This document shows positions 8,989 through 18,225 of a DNA stretch of 64,000 bases, piece by piece (positions within the stretch are counted from its first letter, which is position 1; each line of letters starts with the position of its first letter). The DNA lies in assembly GCA_965261065.1 (NCBI GenBank), contig OZ253444.1, forward strand, positions 6,262,001 to 6,326,000, given 5' to 3'. A program made the position numbers and the translations under genes. The notes beneath the pieces are model-generated. The model was not told the origin of the DNA. It saw only the letters and a list, made by a program, of their open reading frames with translations, and made no database searches. The DNA comes from JAKZVK01 sp965261065. Its GTDB lineage: Bacteria > Acidobacteriota > Terriglobia > Bryobacterales > UBA6623.

Positions 8989-10043
8989 GAAGGGGTCGTT
9001 GCGAGCGATCGCAACAGGGTTTCCCAACGAGGCATAACGAGAGAGCGGTCGCACCGCTCGGCTCGCTGTCGGCCCCGCCTCGAAAGACCGGCCGCCAACG
9101 ATGGATCTATGAGGATGCGACGGACGGCGCGCGCCATGGCCGCGGCATCGTTTGGCGGCACCAGCAGGGCGTTGCGTCCATGCGTCCAGATCGAAGGTAA
9201 CGCACCGACGTTGGTGGATACGACGCACAATCCCAGGGCGGCCGCCTCCATCACGGAGACGCCGAAGCTCTCATACGCAGTCGTGTTAAGAAAGATGTCT
9301 CCGTTGGCAAGCTGCCGCGCGAGCTGTGGCCGAAAAACCGCTCCCGGCAGGTGGAGTCGGGCTTCCACGCCAAGCTCGGCAGCGAGCCGAAGTGTTTCCT
9401 CGAGGCTGCCGTCACCGCGATCGGGACCGATCATCGTGAGAGTCGTATTGGGAAACTCATCCGTGAGCGAGGCCATGACACGCACGGCCAGATTTGGGTT
9501 GTATTTGCGATGGAAAGCCCGCAGCCACATCAGACGGGGCTTGGGAGATCGACGGAGCGTAAAGCCGAAAGCCGAGAGATCGAGGGCGTTGGGAAGCAGA
9601 ATGAGGTCTGCGCGAATGGGCAGAAACGAGTCCCGAAGGTGGGGAGAAGGCGCTGTGACCGCCTGCGCAGACTGTAGAAGCCTGGCCACGCGGGCCGGAT
9701 AGCGGCCGGCAAAAGCCGGCAGATTGCCGCCGTGAAGACTCAGCACGAATGGGCGGCGCGCCACGCACAACGCCGAGCAGGCGGCTTCAGCCCACAGGAA
9801 CGCCGCACCGCTAAACACATCGACTTGGGCGACCCGGTAGCGCCGGCGAGCTGCGATAGCCGTCGAAACCATTTCGCCAACACGCGCCACCCGGGCCGCA
9901 CGTGCGGACGTGGTCAACACCGGCCAACCCCGGCTCCGGAGATTCTCGGCTAGGTCTTCGCACACGGCACGGTTGCCGAGCGTACGCGAAAGAAAGTTGC
10001 TGACGATAAGCGTCGGGGGTTGGTTGTCGGTGTGTGTGGTCAC
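8985..10043 (-). CDS. GT4-family glycosyltransferase (GT-B fold)
   Basis: The product has the two-domain GT4 layout. The N-terminal domain has a PTLIVSNFLSRTLGNRAVCEDL nucleotide-sugar acceptor region and VLSLHGGNLP. The C-terminal domain has RLMWLRAFHRKYNPNLAVRVM, LTMIGPDRGDG, LHLPGAV and the donor-binding ESFGVSVMEAAALGLCVVSTNVG. It should transfer a retaining sugar to the growing lipid-linked unit. A GTG at 10043 is preferred because homology begins just after it; a TTG at 10115 would extend 24 residues into the upstream gene. It overlaps the CapK-like gene by four bases. Confidence 0.82.
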   Translation of the reverse strand: MTTHTDNQPPTLIVSNFLSRTLGNRAVCEDLAENLRSRGWPVLTTSARAARVARVGEMVSTAIAARRRYRVAQVDVFSGAAFLWAEAACSALCVARRPFVLSLHGGNLPAFAGRYPARVARLLQSAQAVTAPSPHLRDSFLPIRADLILLPNALDLSAFGFTLRRSPKPRLMWLRAFHRKYNPNLAVRVMASLTDEFPNTTLTMIGPDRGDGSLEETLRLAAELGVEARLHLPGAVFRPQLARQLANGDIFLNTTAYESFGVSVMEAAALGLCVVSTNVGALPSIWTHGRNALLVPPNDAAAMARAVRRILIDPSLAAGLSRRGRQRAERCDRSLVMPRWETLLRSLATTPS

Positions 10044-10063
10044 TGGGGCTCGGTCGAGACCAC

Positions 10064-11275
10064 CTAGGCGTCGGTGGCTGATTCGCCGGTGACGCCGGCT
10101 TGTTTCGTTTTCCAAGACTCAATCAGGCTCACGAGTTCACTTGCTCTTCTCTCGAGCGTGTTGTTACGCGCGAGGGCGAATCCATTGACGATCAGCCGGC
10201 GCCGGAGGTCGCGATCGTGAAGCACATCCCAGATTCCGCCGGCGAGGGCTTCGGCGCAACGGGGAGTGATCAATCGGGCCGAGTGGGCATCACGAAGCTC
10301 GTACGGTATGGAACCGACCTTCGTGGCGACCACCGGCAGGCTGTGGGCCATCGCTTCCCACAGGCTGCGAGGGAAGCCTTCCGTTCGCAGAGACGGCTGG
10401 ATATAGATGTCGGCGCGTTGGTAGAACGCAAACAGATCGCGTCCCAGATTTCGGTAGCCGTGATAGTGCACTCGGTGCCCAACACCTAACTCCCTGGCAA
10501 GCGCCAGCGCTTCATCCAAAACGGGGTCGCCGCGCTGTGGCCGGCCGACTAGATCGAGCACGACATCTTCTTCCCGTCGGATCAATCCAGCGAGTGCTTC
10601 GATCAAAACTAACAGACCCTTGCCGGTCTCCATGCGGCCGGTGTAGAGCAGACGCACAGGCCGCTGCCCGCAGGTGTCGTCACGGCGGAAGAAGTCGGTG
10701 TCGCGCAGGGTCGTGGTTCGGGTTTCGCGGATGTCGGGTAGGGATGGACGCAGACGGTCCCGAAGCTCGCGGCTGTTGACCAGAGTCAGCGTCCTCCGAG
10801 CGGCCCGCGACTGGCCTCGCGCATTGGCATGGGCCCAGAGTTGCAGCAGGCTCTTGCGCCACAAGGGTTGCGGAGAATCGCGTACAACCTGCACGTAGTC
10901 ACCCACAAGCAGCAGGGCTGTGGGAACCGCACGTGCGGCTCGGGCAAGTGTCGGCAGGAGCGGCGACGGACCGCGGATCAGCAAAGCATCGAGTTCGCGC
11001 CGATACGACCGCACTACATGGGCACTCAGAGGGCTACGCAATATTCTCGTTGGCAACGAAGCATGAGGGCCCAGGTCAACCCATCTGATGTTCGGGGCTC
11101 GCAGCGTGTGGTCGAGGTAGGCAAGCTCGTCGGTTCGAGCCGAGTGAAGGAAGCAGGTGAGTTGTTCGCACTGTGCTGCGAGTGCGTCGAGGAAGCGGCC
11201 TTGCGGGCCACTCATCTGGAGACGCCCGTCCGGCGCCCGCCGGCAGGGCTCGTGGTAGTGGAAACCTAGGCGCAT
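10064..11275 (-). CDS. GT4-family glycosyltransferase (GT-B fold)
   Basis: The 403-residue protein begins MRLGFHYHEP and carries C-terminal GT4 motifs RLLYTGRMETGKGLLVLIEAL, VHYHGY and TEGFPRSLWEAMAHSLPVVATKVGSIPYEL, which bind the NDP-sugar donor. It differs clearly from the neighbouring GT4 protein, so it probably makes a different linkage. Its 3' end overlaps the extended reading of the next gene. It is 36 bases downstream of the ligase/polymerase gene. Confidence 0.87.
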   Translation of the reverse strand: MRLGFHYHEPCRRAPDGRLQMSGPQGRFLDALAAQCEQLTCFLHSARTDELAYLDHTLRAPNIRWVDLGPHASLPTRILRSPLSAHVVRSYRRELDALLIRGPSPLLPTLARAARAVPTALLLVGDYVQVVRDSPQPLWRKSLLQLWAHANARGQSRAARRTLTLVNSRELRDRLRPSLPDIRETRTTTLRDTDFFRRDDTCGQRPVRLLYTGRMETGKGLLVLIEALAGLIRREEDVVLDLVGRPQRGDPVLDEALALARELGVGHRVHYHGYRNLGRDLFAFYQRADIYIQPSLRTEGFPRSLWEAMAHSLPVVATKVGSIPYELRDAHSARLITPRCAEALAGGIWDVLHDRDLRRRLIVNGFALARNNTLERRASELVSLIESWKTKQAGVTGESATDA

Positions 11276-11311
11276 GGTGAGGGAAGCCGTTGTAGCGTCG
11301 CGATTCAGTAC

Positions 11312-12643
11312 TTAGGTACGCGCGGGACGGAGTCGCGACTCCTGGGCTTCGCGTTGCATCACAGCCGCGACCAAGCCCATGACGAACCAAGCCGCTGTGC
11401 CGGTCAGTCCCGAGAGGCTCCAGAGGTGAAGACACATGCCGACGAAGCCCGCGTACACGGGAATGGCCCAGAGATCTCCCCGCCGCGAGTGTCGCCAAGC
11501 CGCACGGCCGCCCCCGACCAGAAGCACCAGCGCTAACACGGCGAACGGCAGCGTACCCACTAGCCCGATCTCCGCCAGCAACGCCGCGTAGGCGTTGTGA
11601 GCCGAGCGGCGGTTGTACTGATCCTGAGTGCTATGGCGCAGCGCGGGCGGAAGGTCGAGCGGGACCGACGTTGTGCGAAAGCGGTCTGGGCCAACACCGA
11701 ACACAGGATTGCCATTAAAGAGAAGTGCCGCTTTTTGGGTCATCAGTTGACGCACAAGAAAGGACTTGTCGCGTTCCAGTCGCCGCAGGGTTTGGGCGCG
11801 TTGCTCGACGGGCCCTAGCAAGCTGTCGGGGAGCACGAAGGCAGCGGCCACGGCGCAAAACGTGAGCGCCCCGAGACCCAACAGCAGTTTGCCCCGCCGG
11901 CCGCGGCCAGCGCTCAGAAGCAACCAGCTCAAGGTGAGAGCCGCTCCGATCGCGACCGCGATCCACGAGGAACGAGAGCCGTTCAAAGCGACCGCAGCCA
12001 GCGCAACCATCAAGCCCAAGAACATGCCGCACCGCGCCCAACCTTTCGACGTGAAGGCGAGAAACACGGCAAAGGGCATGAATACGGAAAATCCCCAGCC
12101 GTATTTGTTCGGTGTCAGGAGGACAGAGCTCCCTGCTCCGGCCGTTCCGTAGAACAATACGTCCAACCACCGGACCGAGGCCAGAGCCAGCACGGCAAGA
12201 CCCAACACCGTGACAACACGCGACCCTAGTCTGAGGCGGGAAACGAGCACCACCGTCAGGACGAACACCGTCATCCAAAGGCCGTAGCGCAGAAGCCAGG
12301 CGAGATCCGTGGACGAGACCGCCGTTATCTCGCCGGCGAAGACGTTGCCGAGCAGCGAGAGAAATTGACCGCCCCACACCAAGCCGGCCAACGCGATCCA
12401 ACCGGAGTAGGCCTGCCACTGTGGACCGGGACGCCGCAGAAAAACCTCGCCCGCCACAAGCAGCAGCGCGGGCGTGGACCAAGAGATTCCCCAGAGCGGA
12501 ACGTCGAGCAACGGCGTCACCAGGTACGCCGCCGCTGCCAGGAATAGTACGTAGCCGCGCCGGGAGAGCTGGGGCTCCGCGTGAGCTGCCAGCATGCTAC
12601 GGACCGCGAGCGGTTCCGGAAAGGTGACGCTGTCTGTCGTCAA
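11312..12643 (-). CDS. O-antigen ligase/polymerase-family membrane protein (WaaL/Wzy-like)
   Basis: The 443-residue protein is almost entirely hydrophobic, with about ten to twelve transmembrane helices. It contains the conserved Wzy_C/O-antigen ligase region around ALNGSRSSWIAVAIGAALTL, then a periplasmic loop (VEQRAQTLRRLERDKSFLVRQ...FGVGPDRFR...HNAYAALLAEIGLVG) with the HNxxxxxxxExG motif typical of the family. In an EPS operon it is most likely the Wzy-type polymerase of repeat units; sequence alone does not separate Wzy from WaaL. It is followed upstream by a REP doublet. Confidence 0.85.
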   Translation of the reverse strand: MTTDSVTFPEPLAVRSMLAAHAEPQLSRRGYVLFLAAAAYLVTPLLDVPLWGISWSTPALLLVAGEVFLRRPGPQWQAYSGWIALAGLVWGGQFLSLLGNVFAGEITAVSSTDLAWLLRYGLWMTVFVLTVVLVSRLRLGSRVVTVLGLAVLALASVRWLDVLFYGTAGAGSSVLLTPNKYGWGFSVFMPFAVFLAFTSKGWARCGMFLGLMVALAAVALNGSRSSWIAVAIGAALTLSWLLLSAGRGRRGKLLLGLGALTFCAVAAAFVLPDSLLGPVEQRAQTLRRLERDKSFLVRQLMTQKAALLFNGNPVFGVGPDRFRTTSVPLDLPPALRHSTQDQYNRRSAHNAYAALLAEIGLVGTLPFAVLALVLLVGGGRAAWRHSRRGDLWAIPVYAGFVGMCLHLWSLSGLTGTAAWFVMGLVAAVMQREAQESRLRPART

Positions 12644-12715
12644 GGACTCCGTGGAATAGACCGTCTATGCCTAGAACAGCAAGAATCTCGTTTCTCGTTT
12701 AGGCGAAGTCGACAA

Positions 12716-12792
12716 TGTAGGGACACGGCATGCCGCGCCCGGCAGCTCCGATGGGCGACTCGAACACGGGCACGGCATGCCGTGCCCCTACA
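12716..12792. repeat. REPIN-like doublet of the GTAGGGGCACGGCATGCC family
   Basis: Two inverted copies of one 25-base palindromic unit lie at 12716-12740 and 12768-12792, separated by 27 bases. The right copy is the perfect palindrome core GGGCACGGCATGCCGTGCCC followed by CTACA; the left differs at a few bases. The same unit recurs near 38393, 39496 and 61808. The doublet sits between two operon genes. Confidence 0.8.
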
Positions 12793-12819
12793 TCTCGGTT
12801 CGCCAGTTCCGTTGGCATA

Positions 12820-14022
12820 TCAGGACTCAGCCTTTGGCTCGCTCGCCGTCGTGGTGTGTCGCTCCACAGTGGTTGCCGCTAACAGCGAACGCTGGGCGTC
12901 GGCACGCCAATCGATGTCAGGGGTGAGTCGGCACGTGGCTGGCTTCGCGACGATGCCCGCGCAAGCGCCGCTCAGGTAGCCGAGTGCTGCCAAGCAGCGG
13001 CTACGGCTCGGGCACGCCAGCATCGAAGCCGCGTACCAGGCTGCGTTGCCGGCGTAGGTTCGTAGCAGCTCGAGACGATCTGACAAACGGGGCGGTGCGA
13101 AGCCTCGGTAGGCGTCGTTGATCATCCGCCGGCTGTAAGCCCAGGCGTAGCCGTAGCGGAAGGCGTCGGTCGGATAGGCGCGAGTGATGTCGCTGTCGGG
13201 ATGCTTGAGTTCGACGTGTCGAGCGAGCAGTAACCGTCCTCGCGGGCGGACTCTTCTCGCGAGGACCGTGTCCTCTCCGAGGCCAACACCGATGCGGTGT
13301 AGAGCGAACAGATCGTCGCCAAACGACTCTTCCGAAAGCGCGGACATGCGGAAGGCCATGGCGCCGCCCCGTAACCATTCCACCTCGTCATAGTCCTGAC
13401 CGCTCGCGTCGGGAAGCCTTCGATAGCAGGTCGGTGTAAGCCCTCCGGGCCGCGTGCGCTTACCGCTCCCGAAACGTCTGGCGGCCCAGTTCGCCCGTGA
13501 GTAGCTTGCTAGGTCTGTTCCGCGGTCCGGATAGCACATCTGTGCGGTAACACCGGCGACGCTGGCGTCCGAGCGAAGAGGCCGGACCAACCGCGCGACA
13601 GCGCTACGTTGCCGGATGCGCAAGTCGTCGTCGAGATACAACAGGTACTTCGTGCCTTCAGCCGCGCACCAGCCGAGGTAACGCTGGAACGGGAGGTTCG
13701 GATGTGCCGATGGGACGTACACAATCGGCTGGGCACACCGAGCATTGAAACGGTCGATAACCTTCCGTACCTCGCTTGATTCCGGGCTTGATTCCGGGCT
13801 CGATTCCGGATCGCCATCCACAACGATCAGGCACCCCGGCCAGCACGTTTGATTCATGAGGTCGCCGAGCAATAGCGAGAGCAAGTGCGGACGCCGGTAC
13901 GTCGGCACGCAGATCGCGAGCTGTGAGTCGGTGTCGCCATGGGCTGCCTGCGTCGGGATCGCCTCAAACGCGCACCCCGGAACCGCAGCGTGATCCGCAG
14001 TGATCGGAACAGCCTGAGTCAT
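12820..14022 (-). CDS. GT2-family glycosyltransferase with short tandem repeat
   Basis: The 400-residue product (ATG at 14022, in ATGA overlap with the upstream stop) has the GT-A start LAICVPTYRRPHLLSLLLGDL, the metal-binding YLLYLDDDLRIR and a C-terminal region with GLGEDTVLARRVRPRG, typical of GT2 enzymes. An in-frame 12-base repeat encodes SPES units near residues 70-80 of the mature start. A longer upstream reading to 14247 overlaps the neighbour and looks like noise. The protein probably acts on the cytoplasmic side during repeat-unit assembly. Confidence 0.85.
   Translation of the reverse strand: MTQAVPITADHAAVPGCAFEAIPTQAAHGDTDSQLAICVPTYRRPHLLSLLLGDLMNQTCWPGCLIVVDGDPESSPESSPESSEVRKVIDRFNARCAQPIVYVPSAHPNLPFQRYLGWCAAEGTKYLLYLDDDLRIRQRSAVARLVRPLRSDASVAGVTAQMCYPDRGTDLASYSRANWAARRFGSGKRTRPGGLTPTCYRRLPDASGQDYDEVEWLRGGAMAFRMSALSEESFGDDLFALHRIGVGLGEDTVLARRVRPRGRLLLARHVELKHPDSDITRAYPTDAFRYGYAWAYSRRMINDAYRGFAPPRLSDRLELLRTYAGNAAWYAASMLACPSRSRCLAALGYLSGACAGIVAKPATCRLTPDIDWRADAQRSLLAATTVERHTTTASEPKAES
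13775..13810. repeat. 12-bp coding tandem repeat, three units
   Basis: Three adjacent copies of CTTGATTCCGGG (the third has two changes) lie inside the GT2 gene and encode a Ser-Pro-Glu-Ser repeat. Copy-number change would keep frame, so the repeat can vary in length without breaking the enzyme. Confidence 0.75.
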
Positions 14023-15128
14023 GCGTGAGCTTGTGCTGCTGCCCGGAACGGCTTTGGCAACCGCCTCGCCCCGCCGGCCGAGCGCGAGGCGACACGGGTG
14101 AAGAGTTCCGTCAAGATCGGCAATGCGCGGGCACGGCTGTAATGGGTCACCGCGCGACGCCGCCCGGCGGCGCCCATGCGGCGGCGCAGTTCGGCGTCGC
14201 GGATCAGGGTTCCGAGAGCCGAACACCATTCCCGCTCGCTTGAGCAATGAAATCCCGTGACATCGTGCGTAACAATTTCACGGCTTGCTCCAACGGGAGA
14301 GATCAAGGCCGGGATGCCGGCGGCCATGTACAAGATGGCTTTTGTTCCGTTCTTACACCGTTCGAATTCGCCGTCGGCCAGCGGCATGAGGCCGATGTCG
14401 ATTTCCTGGAGGTCTTCCGCTTCGGTGGCGGTGCGCCAGGGAATGTGCCGAACCGTCACATTGGGTACCGAGAATGGCAACTTGCGATTACAGATCACGA
14501 CCAACTCGACAGGATGCCGTCTGCCCAGTTTGGTGAGCACGCCTCTCACCAGCGGTAGGTAGTCCCTCATGGGCTCCCAGGACCCCGTCCAACCCACGCG
14601 CACGGGACCGGACCGCCTTGCAGGGCCGGGGCGGAAGTAGTCGGTGTCGACCACGGTGGGCAGGATCGTGATGTCAGGATGAATATCGCGGGCGAAGCGA
14701 GCGAGGTGTTCGTTGCCCGTGACGACCGCCGCCACGTGCGGAAGGATCTGGCGCAACTTCGCGGCGCGCGGGCCGAGGAAGATCGCGTCGTCGAAATCGA
14801 AGACGATTCTCGGGTTCGAACGCGAAAGCAGAGGTTCGAGGAAGCGGCTGCGCGTCTCCGGAAGAAGATCACGGTTGATGAAGATGATGTCGAAGTCCTC
14901 GGCGTCATGCAAAGCCACGCCCGCCGTGGCCAGTCGAACGGCCGTGCCGGCCCGGCCGTGCAGCCGGCGTAGGGTACGGTTGCGCAGCGGGCTCTGCCAA
15001 GTTCTCTCCGGGCGAATGACCCGTACAGTAACGTCGTGGCCGAGGCGACTCAAGGGTTCGACGAACTGCAGCACCCGGAAACGCGCCGACGGTGACGTAT
15101 GGGAGGCGGGTATGAAGAGGAGTTTCAT
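14019..15128 (-). CDS. GT4-family glycosyltransferase
   Basis: The 369-residue product begins MKLLFIPASHTSPSARFRVLQ, a common start for GT4 enzymes that act in cell-surface glycan loci. It shows DFDIIFINRDLLPE, FDFDDAIFLG, VRVGWTGSWEPMRDYLPLV and the donor site KAILYMAAGIPALISPVGASREIV. It adds a sugar to the lipid-linked intermediate. The ATG at 15128 is preferred to an in-frame start at 15245, which would run into the upstream capsule gene. The stop overlaps the next ATG by four bases, suggesting coupled translation. Confidence 0.85.
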   Translation of the reverse strand: MKLLFIPASHTSPSARFRVLQFVEPLSRLGHDVTVRVIRPERTWQSPLRNRTLRRLHGRAGTAVRLATAGVALHDAEDFDIIFINRDLLPETRSRFLEPLLSRSNPRIVFDFDDAIFLGPRAAKLRQILPHVAAVVTGNEHLARFARDIHPDITILPTVVDTDYFRPGPARRSGPVRVGWTGSWEPMRDYLPLVRGVLTKLGRRHPVELVVICNRKLPFSVPNVTVRHIPWRTATEAEDLQEIDIGLMPLADGEFERCKNGTKAILYMAAGIPALISPVGASREIVTHDVTGFHCSSEREWCSALGTLIRDAELRRRMGAAGRRRAVTHYSRARALPILTELFTRVASRSAGGARRLPKPFRAAAQAHA

Positions 15129-15192
15129 GGAGTAACCGTGGACGCCCGATGGTGCTGGACCACGAGCTTGTGTCTGAAGCGCTGTCGGTTTG

Positions 15193-16147
15193 TCAGTGAC
15201 TCTTACGATTGACGCGGTGGCCGAGTGAGTGAAAGCTTCTCTCAATCCAGTAGCCGAACGAACGTCGCTTCAGCTTTTGACGGCCCGCTTGCAGTTCCTG
15301 CTCGGCCATGGCCAGGCGGCGCTGCATGTCGAGCAGATCTTTGTTGCCGAAAGTCGGGTGTCCGGGATATTGCCGCTCTAGATCCACATGGAAGCTGAAA
15401 AGCATCGTGCAGAGACGCGGTAGCATCCTCGCCGGCAGTCGTAGCGGCACCCCTTCGCGCTTGGCCCGCTCCCCAACGGCGATCATCTCTTCCATCAAGC
15501 TCAGCAACCGATCGGCGGCGGGTGAGCTGCAATCCAGTTCGTTGTGGAGACACTCGTCTTGATAAGACAACCGGGCCGGTTCGGGATCGAGCAGCCCGTC
15601 GACCGCGCGTTCAATCTGGGACGAGCTCGTAATGCGCCATGCCGAGGGGAGGAAAGCCGGCACGTTGTCGAAGTCGAGTACTGCGACGGGCAGGCCCAAG
15701 AGCATCGCCTCCAATTGCACCGTGCTCGCCTGCGTGATGACGGCGTCCACGTTGCGAAGAACCGAAGGCAGAGGACTCGCCGGGTCGGAGCACTCGTTGG
15801 GGCGCAGGGAGATGCTGTCGCCGATCCAGCGCCGCAACCGCCAAACGAGTTCAAAGTCGCGCCGCGCGCGCGCGAACTCACGCAATGCCCTAAACCCAGA
15901 CAGCGCATTCTGTCGCTGCTCGTCGGTAAACCAGGGCGTGTTGGCGCTGGTGACGAGAATGCGCTTTGGGTTGGATACGCTTCTCGGCTGTCCGCGGAGT
16001 GTGAGGTAACGGTCGAGGCGCGGTAGCCCGACGATCTCGCACTTTCCCTGATTGCCCCACGCCTCCAACCTACGCACATCATTCCACCCCTTGCAGGCGA
16101 CCTTGTCGGCAAGCACCGGGGTGAGGAACGGCGCGCCCCCTCCGGCG
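15193..16147 (-). pseudogene. Capsule-type glycosyltransferase, C-terminal part (split by nested IS)
   Basis: This is the C-terminal two thirds of a GT-B protein of the surface-carbohydrate/CDP-glycerol-transferase-like group: PVLADKVACKGWNDVRRLEAWGNQGKCEIVGLPRLD, DAVITQASTVQLEAMLLGLPVAVLDFDN, ending in a coiled-coil-like basic tail. Host sequence ends at 16147; the ORF reading on to 16485 is IS sequence, not protein of this family. The N-terminal part is at 19765-20103. Joining 20103-19772 to 16147-15193 gives exactly 429 codons in one frame through NPRFAAGGGAPFLTPVL. The gene is therefore inactive unless the element excises. Confidence 0.87.
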
Positions 16148-16360
16148 GCAGCGATTCCGCAACGCGGTCGGGCGAGAGCCGGGAAGTGATTGGGGAACGA
16201 GCGAGTTAGGTGCGGGGCGAGCGGGGCGAGCAGATTCGCAGCCGGACGAGGGCCTCGGCGGGGCCCGAAGTCGGCTGCGGAAGACACCGCTACGCTCGGC
16301 TGCCGCTCGGCGGCGTGGTGGCAGCGCAGGATGGCAGGGAGAAAGAAAACCACCCGCTCG

Positions 16361-16559
16361 CTATGGCGAGGGCCCCGAGCCGTACGGGCAAGCCGCCGCC
16401 TGATACAGATCAGCCGCCATCGCGCGCGCCCAAAAGACTCGCGGCTTGCTGCGCCGCAGCGATGCCTTGAGATTGCGCGCAACAAAAACGTGGAAGAGAT
16501 TAAAAGCCAGAAACACCGTCAACAGAAAGTTCTCGATCGCCGCGGGGTCGTGCTTATAT
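16361..16559 (-). pseudogene. C-terminal fragment of the DUF6788-linked transposase
   Basis: Read on the minus strand this fragment encodes KHDPAAIENFLLTVFLAFNLF and ends with TAG at 16361-16363. It is the missing C-terminus of the transposase whose N-terminal part ends at 18226. Joining the two across the IS1380 target duplication gives DHVYKHDPAAI and an uninterrupted frame of 428 codons. It is too short and lacks a start, so it is easy to miss as an ORF. Confidence 0.85.
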
Positions 16560-18225
16560 CCAGGATTTCCATTTTGGCCCTGGCACGGTCACAGGATACA
16601 CCCCCGCTGCGCCGAATACCACGTCTTTTCGCGCTGAACCCTGCACATCACCTCCGCCGGTAGGCGCCAGGGCTCGTCCGTCCGCTCACAGACGTTGATT
16701 GAGCGGACTGAACGGCGCTCCGGCCGACACTGCTCCCTGCGAAACCTTTTTGGAGCCAAAAACTGTTGATCCTCGCCCGGGCAACGCTACCCACCCGGCA
16801 CAGGCAGCGCCCAGATCCTATGCAGCATGTCACCGAACAGCCGCCGGTTCAGATGCCCCTCCGCCAGCAGCAACCAGTAGTAGCGAGCATGCTTGACCAG
16901 CCGACCGCCGGTCTTCATCAACCTGTGTTGCAAACTCGTTAGCGACCAGCTTTTGATTCGCTGCGGCAGCCCTAGCCGCCGCCACAGGTTGCCCAGGTTG
17001 TAGGCCAGCACGCTGAGTTGCAGCCGTACCTCGTTGGCTCGGAAGCGGTGACACGACAAGCGGGTCCAGTGCGTGGCCTGTTTGCCTTCTTTGATCCACT
17101 GCTCCGCCGTGCCGCGCTTGTTGTAGAACCGCACGACCGAGCGGCTCGGCAAGCTCATGCTCGTCACGACAAATCCGACGCGCGGGAATAGTTCGCCCTG
17201 GTGATGCTCGACCTTGGCGACAACTCGCCTTGCCTTCGACCAGCTCTCGGCCTGATAGCGAAAACTCTTGTAGCGCACTAGGGGCTTGGCGTTCGGCCTG
17301 CCCGGTGGCCGAAACAGGATGTCCTCGATCTCCAGCTCCAGGCTCTTGTTCGCCGGGATGCGAATCACGTAGTCCACGCCGCGCTCCTCCATCGCCTCGT
17401 AGATCTCGGGCTTGGCGAAGGCGGCGTCGGCGCGGAACGTCACCTGTTTGTCCTCCGCCTGTTGTCGTTCGATCTCCGGCAGTAGCAGCTCGTCCCAGTC
17501 CTCGGCGCTGTGCACGTTGCCGGGACGCAGCTTCGCGCCTAGGCAGTCGCCGTGCTGGTTGAACAGCAACAGCGGGTGATAGCAGAGGGACTCAAAATGG
17601 CCGTTGTAGGCACTGCCTTCCTGTTGGCCGTGGACGGGGCTCTCCGTGGAGTCCATGTCGAGCACCACGCGGTCTGAACCGTCGGGAGCTTCGGCTTGCG
17701 CGACCAGCTCCCGGTTCACTGCCATCAGCCCCAGCAAGTTCTCTTCGCTCGCCAGCATCTCCGTCTCGAAGCCATGCAGCGTCGAGGTCAAGGCTGCTCC
17801 GCGATCCCAGTTCCTCTTCGAGCCGATCAAGCGAAAGGTCGGATCGGCGGATACTCGAACGGCGTCATTGAGGTCCTCGTAGCCAGCGAGTCGGCTGTAG
17901 ACCGACTGCCGCAGCAGATCGGCCAGCGCGAACTTCTTGTTCAAGCCTTGTCGCGAGTCGCTGAGATGCTCGTCGATCAGCTTCCCGAGTCCGAGTCGTT
18001 CATCCAGTTCGCGAACGAGAATCAGACCGCCATCCGAGGTGACTCGCGATCCTTGGAAATCGACTTTGAGAAATCCATTGAACGTGAGCTGAAACGGCTT
18101 GTTTTCTTTTTCACCCATCGGGTGTTGACCTCCATGGCGTCCTTATCGGGCTCTAGACCCTATCAATAAAGACGCTGAAGGTCGCTGGATGGTCTGAAGC
18201 TCATACATCAAATTGAAAATGCGGG
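16560..18225 (-). mobile_element. IS1380-family insertion sequence (1666 bp)
   Basis: Left end CCAGGATTTCCATTTT and inverted right end CCCGCATTTTCAATTT are imperfect terminal repeats. The flanks repeat TTATAT (16554-16559 and 18226-18231); the real duplication may be 4 to 6 bases. The 1666-bp length matches the usual size of the family. It interrupts the DUF6788-linked transposase and is therefore the younger insertion. Confidence 0.88.
16787..18118 (-). CDS. IS1380-family transposase
   Basis: The 443-residue protein matches the IS1380 DDE transposase layout: an opening FNGFLKVDFQGSRVTSDGGLILVRELDERL, a helical region, then VVLDMDSTESPVHGQQEGSAYN (first Asp), TFRADAAFAKPEIYEAME (second Asp) and FYNKRGTAEQWIKEGKQATHW (catalytic Glu). 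All three acidic residues are intact and no frame lesion is visible, so the element looks capable of transposition. It fills most of the 1666-bp element. Confidence 0.93.
   Translation of the reverse strand: MGEKENKPFQLTFNGFLKVDFQGSRVTSDGGLILVRELDERLGLGKLIDEHLSDSRQGLNKKFALADLLRQSVYSRLAGYEDLNDAVRVSADPTFRLIGSKRNWDRGAALTSTLHGFETEMLASEENLLGLMAVNRELVAQAEAPDGSDRVVLDMDSTESPVHGQQEGSAYNGHFESLCYHPLLLFNQHGDCLGAKLRPGNVHSAEDWDELLLPEIERQQAEDKQVTFRADAAFAKPEIYEAMEERGVDYVIRIPANKSLELEIEDILFRPPGRPNAKPLVRYKSFRYQAESWSKARRVVAKVEHHQGELFPRVGFVVTSMSLPSRSVVRFYNKRGTAEQWIKEGKQATHWTRLSCHRFRANEVRLQLSVLAYNLGNLWRRLGLPQRIKSWSLTSLQHRLMKTGGRLVKHARYYWLLLAEGHLNRRLFGDMLHRIWALPVPGG

Noticed and set aside
13775..13810. CRISPR array from short repeats
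   Set aside because: The units are 12 bases, directly adjacent and in frame in a gene; no spacer-repeat structure exists anywhere in the window.
15193..16485. Single 430-residue capsule protein starting at 16485
   Set aside because: Sequence above 16147 belongs to the IS (terminal repeat and non-coding end), and the true N-terminus is at 19765-20103.
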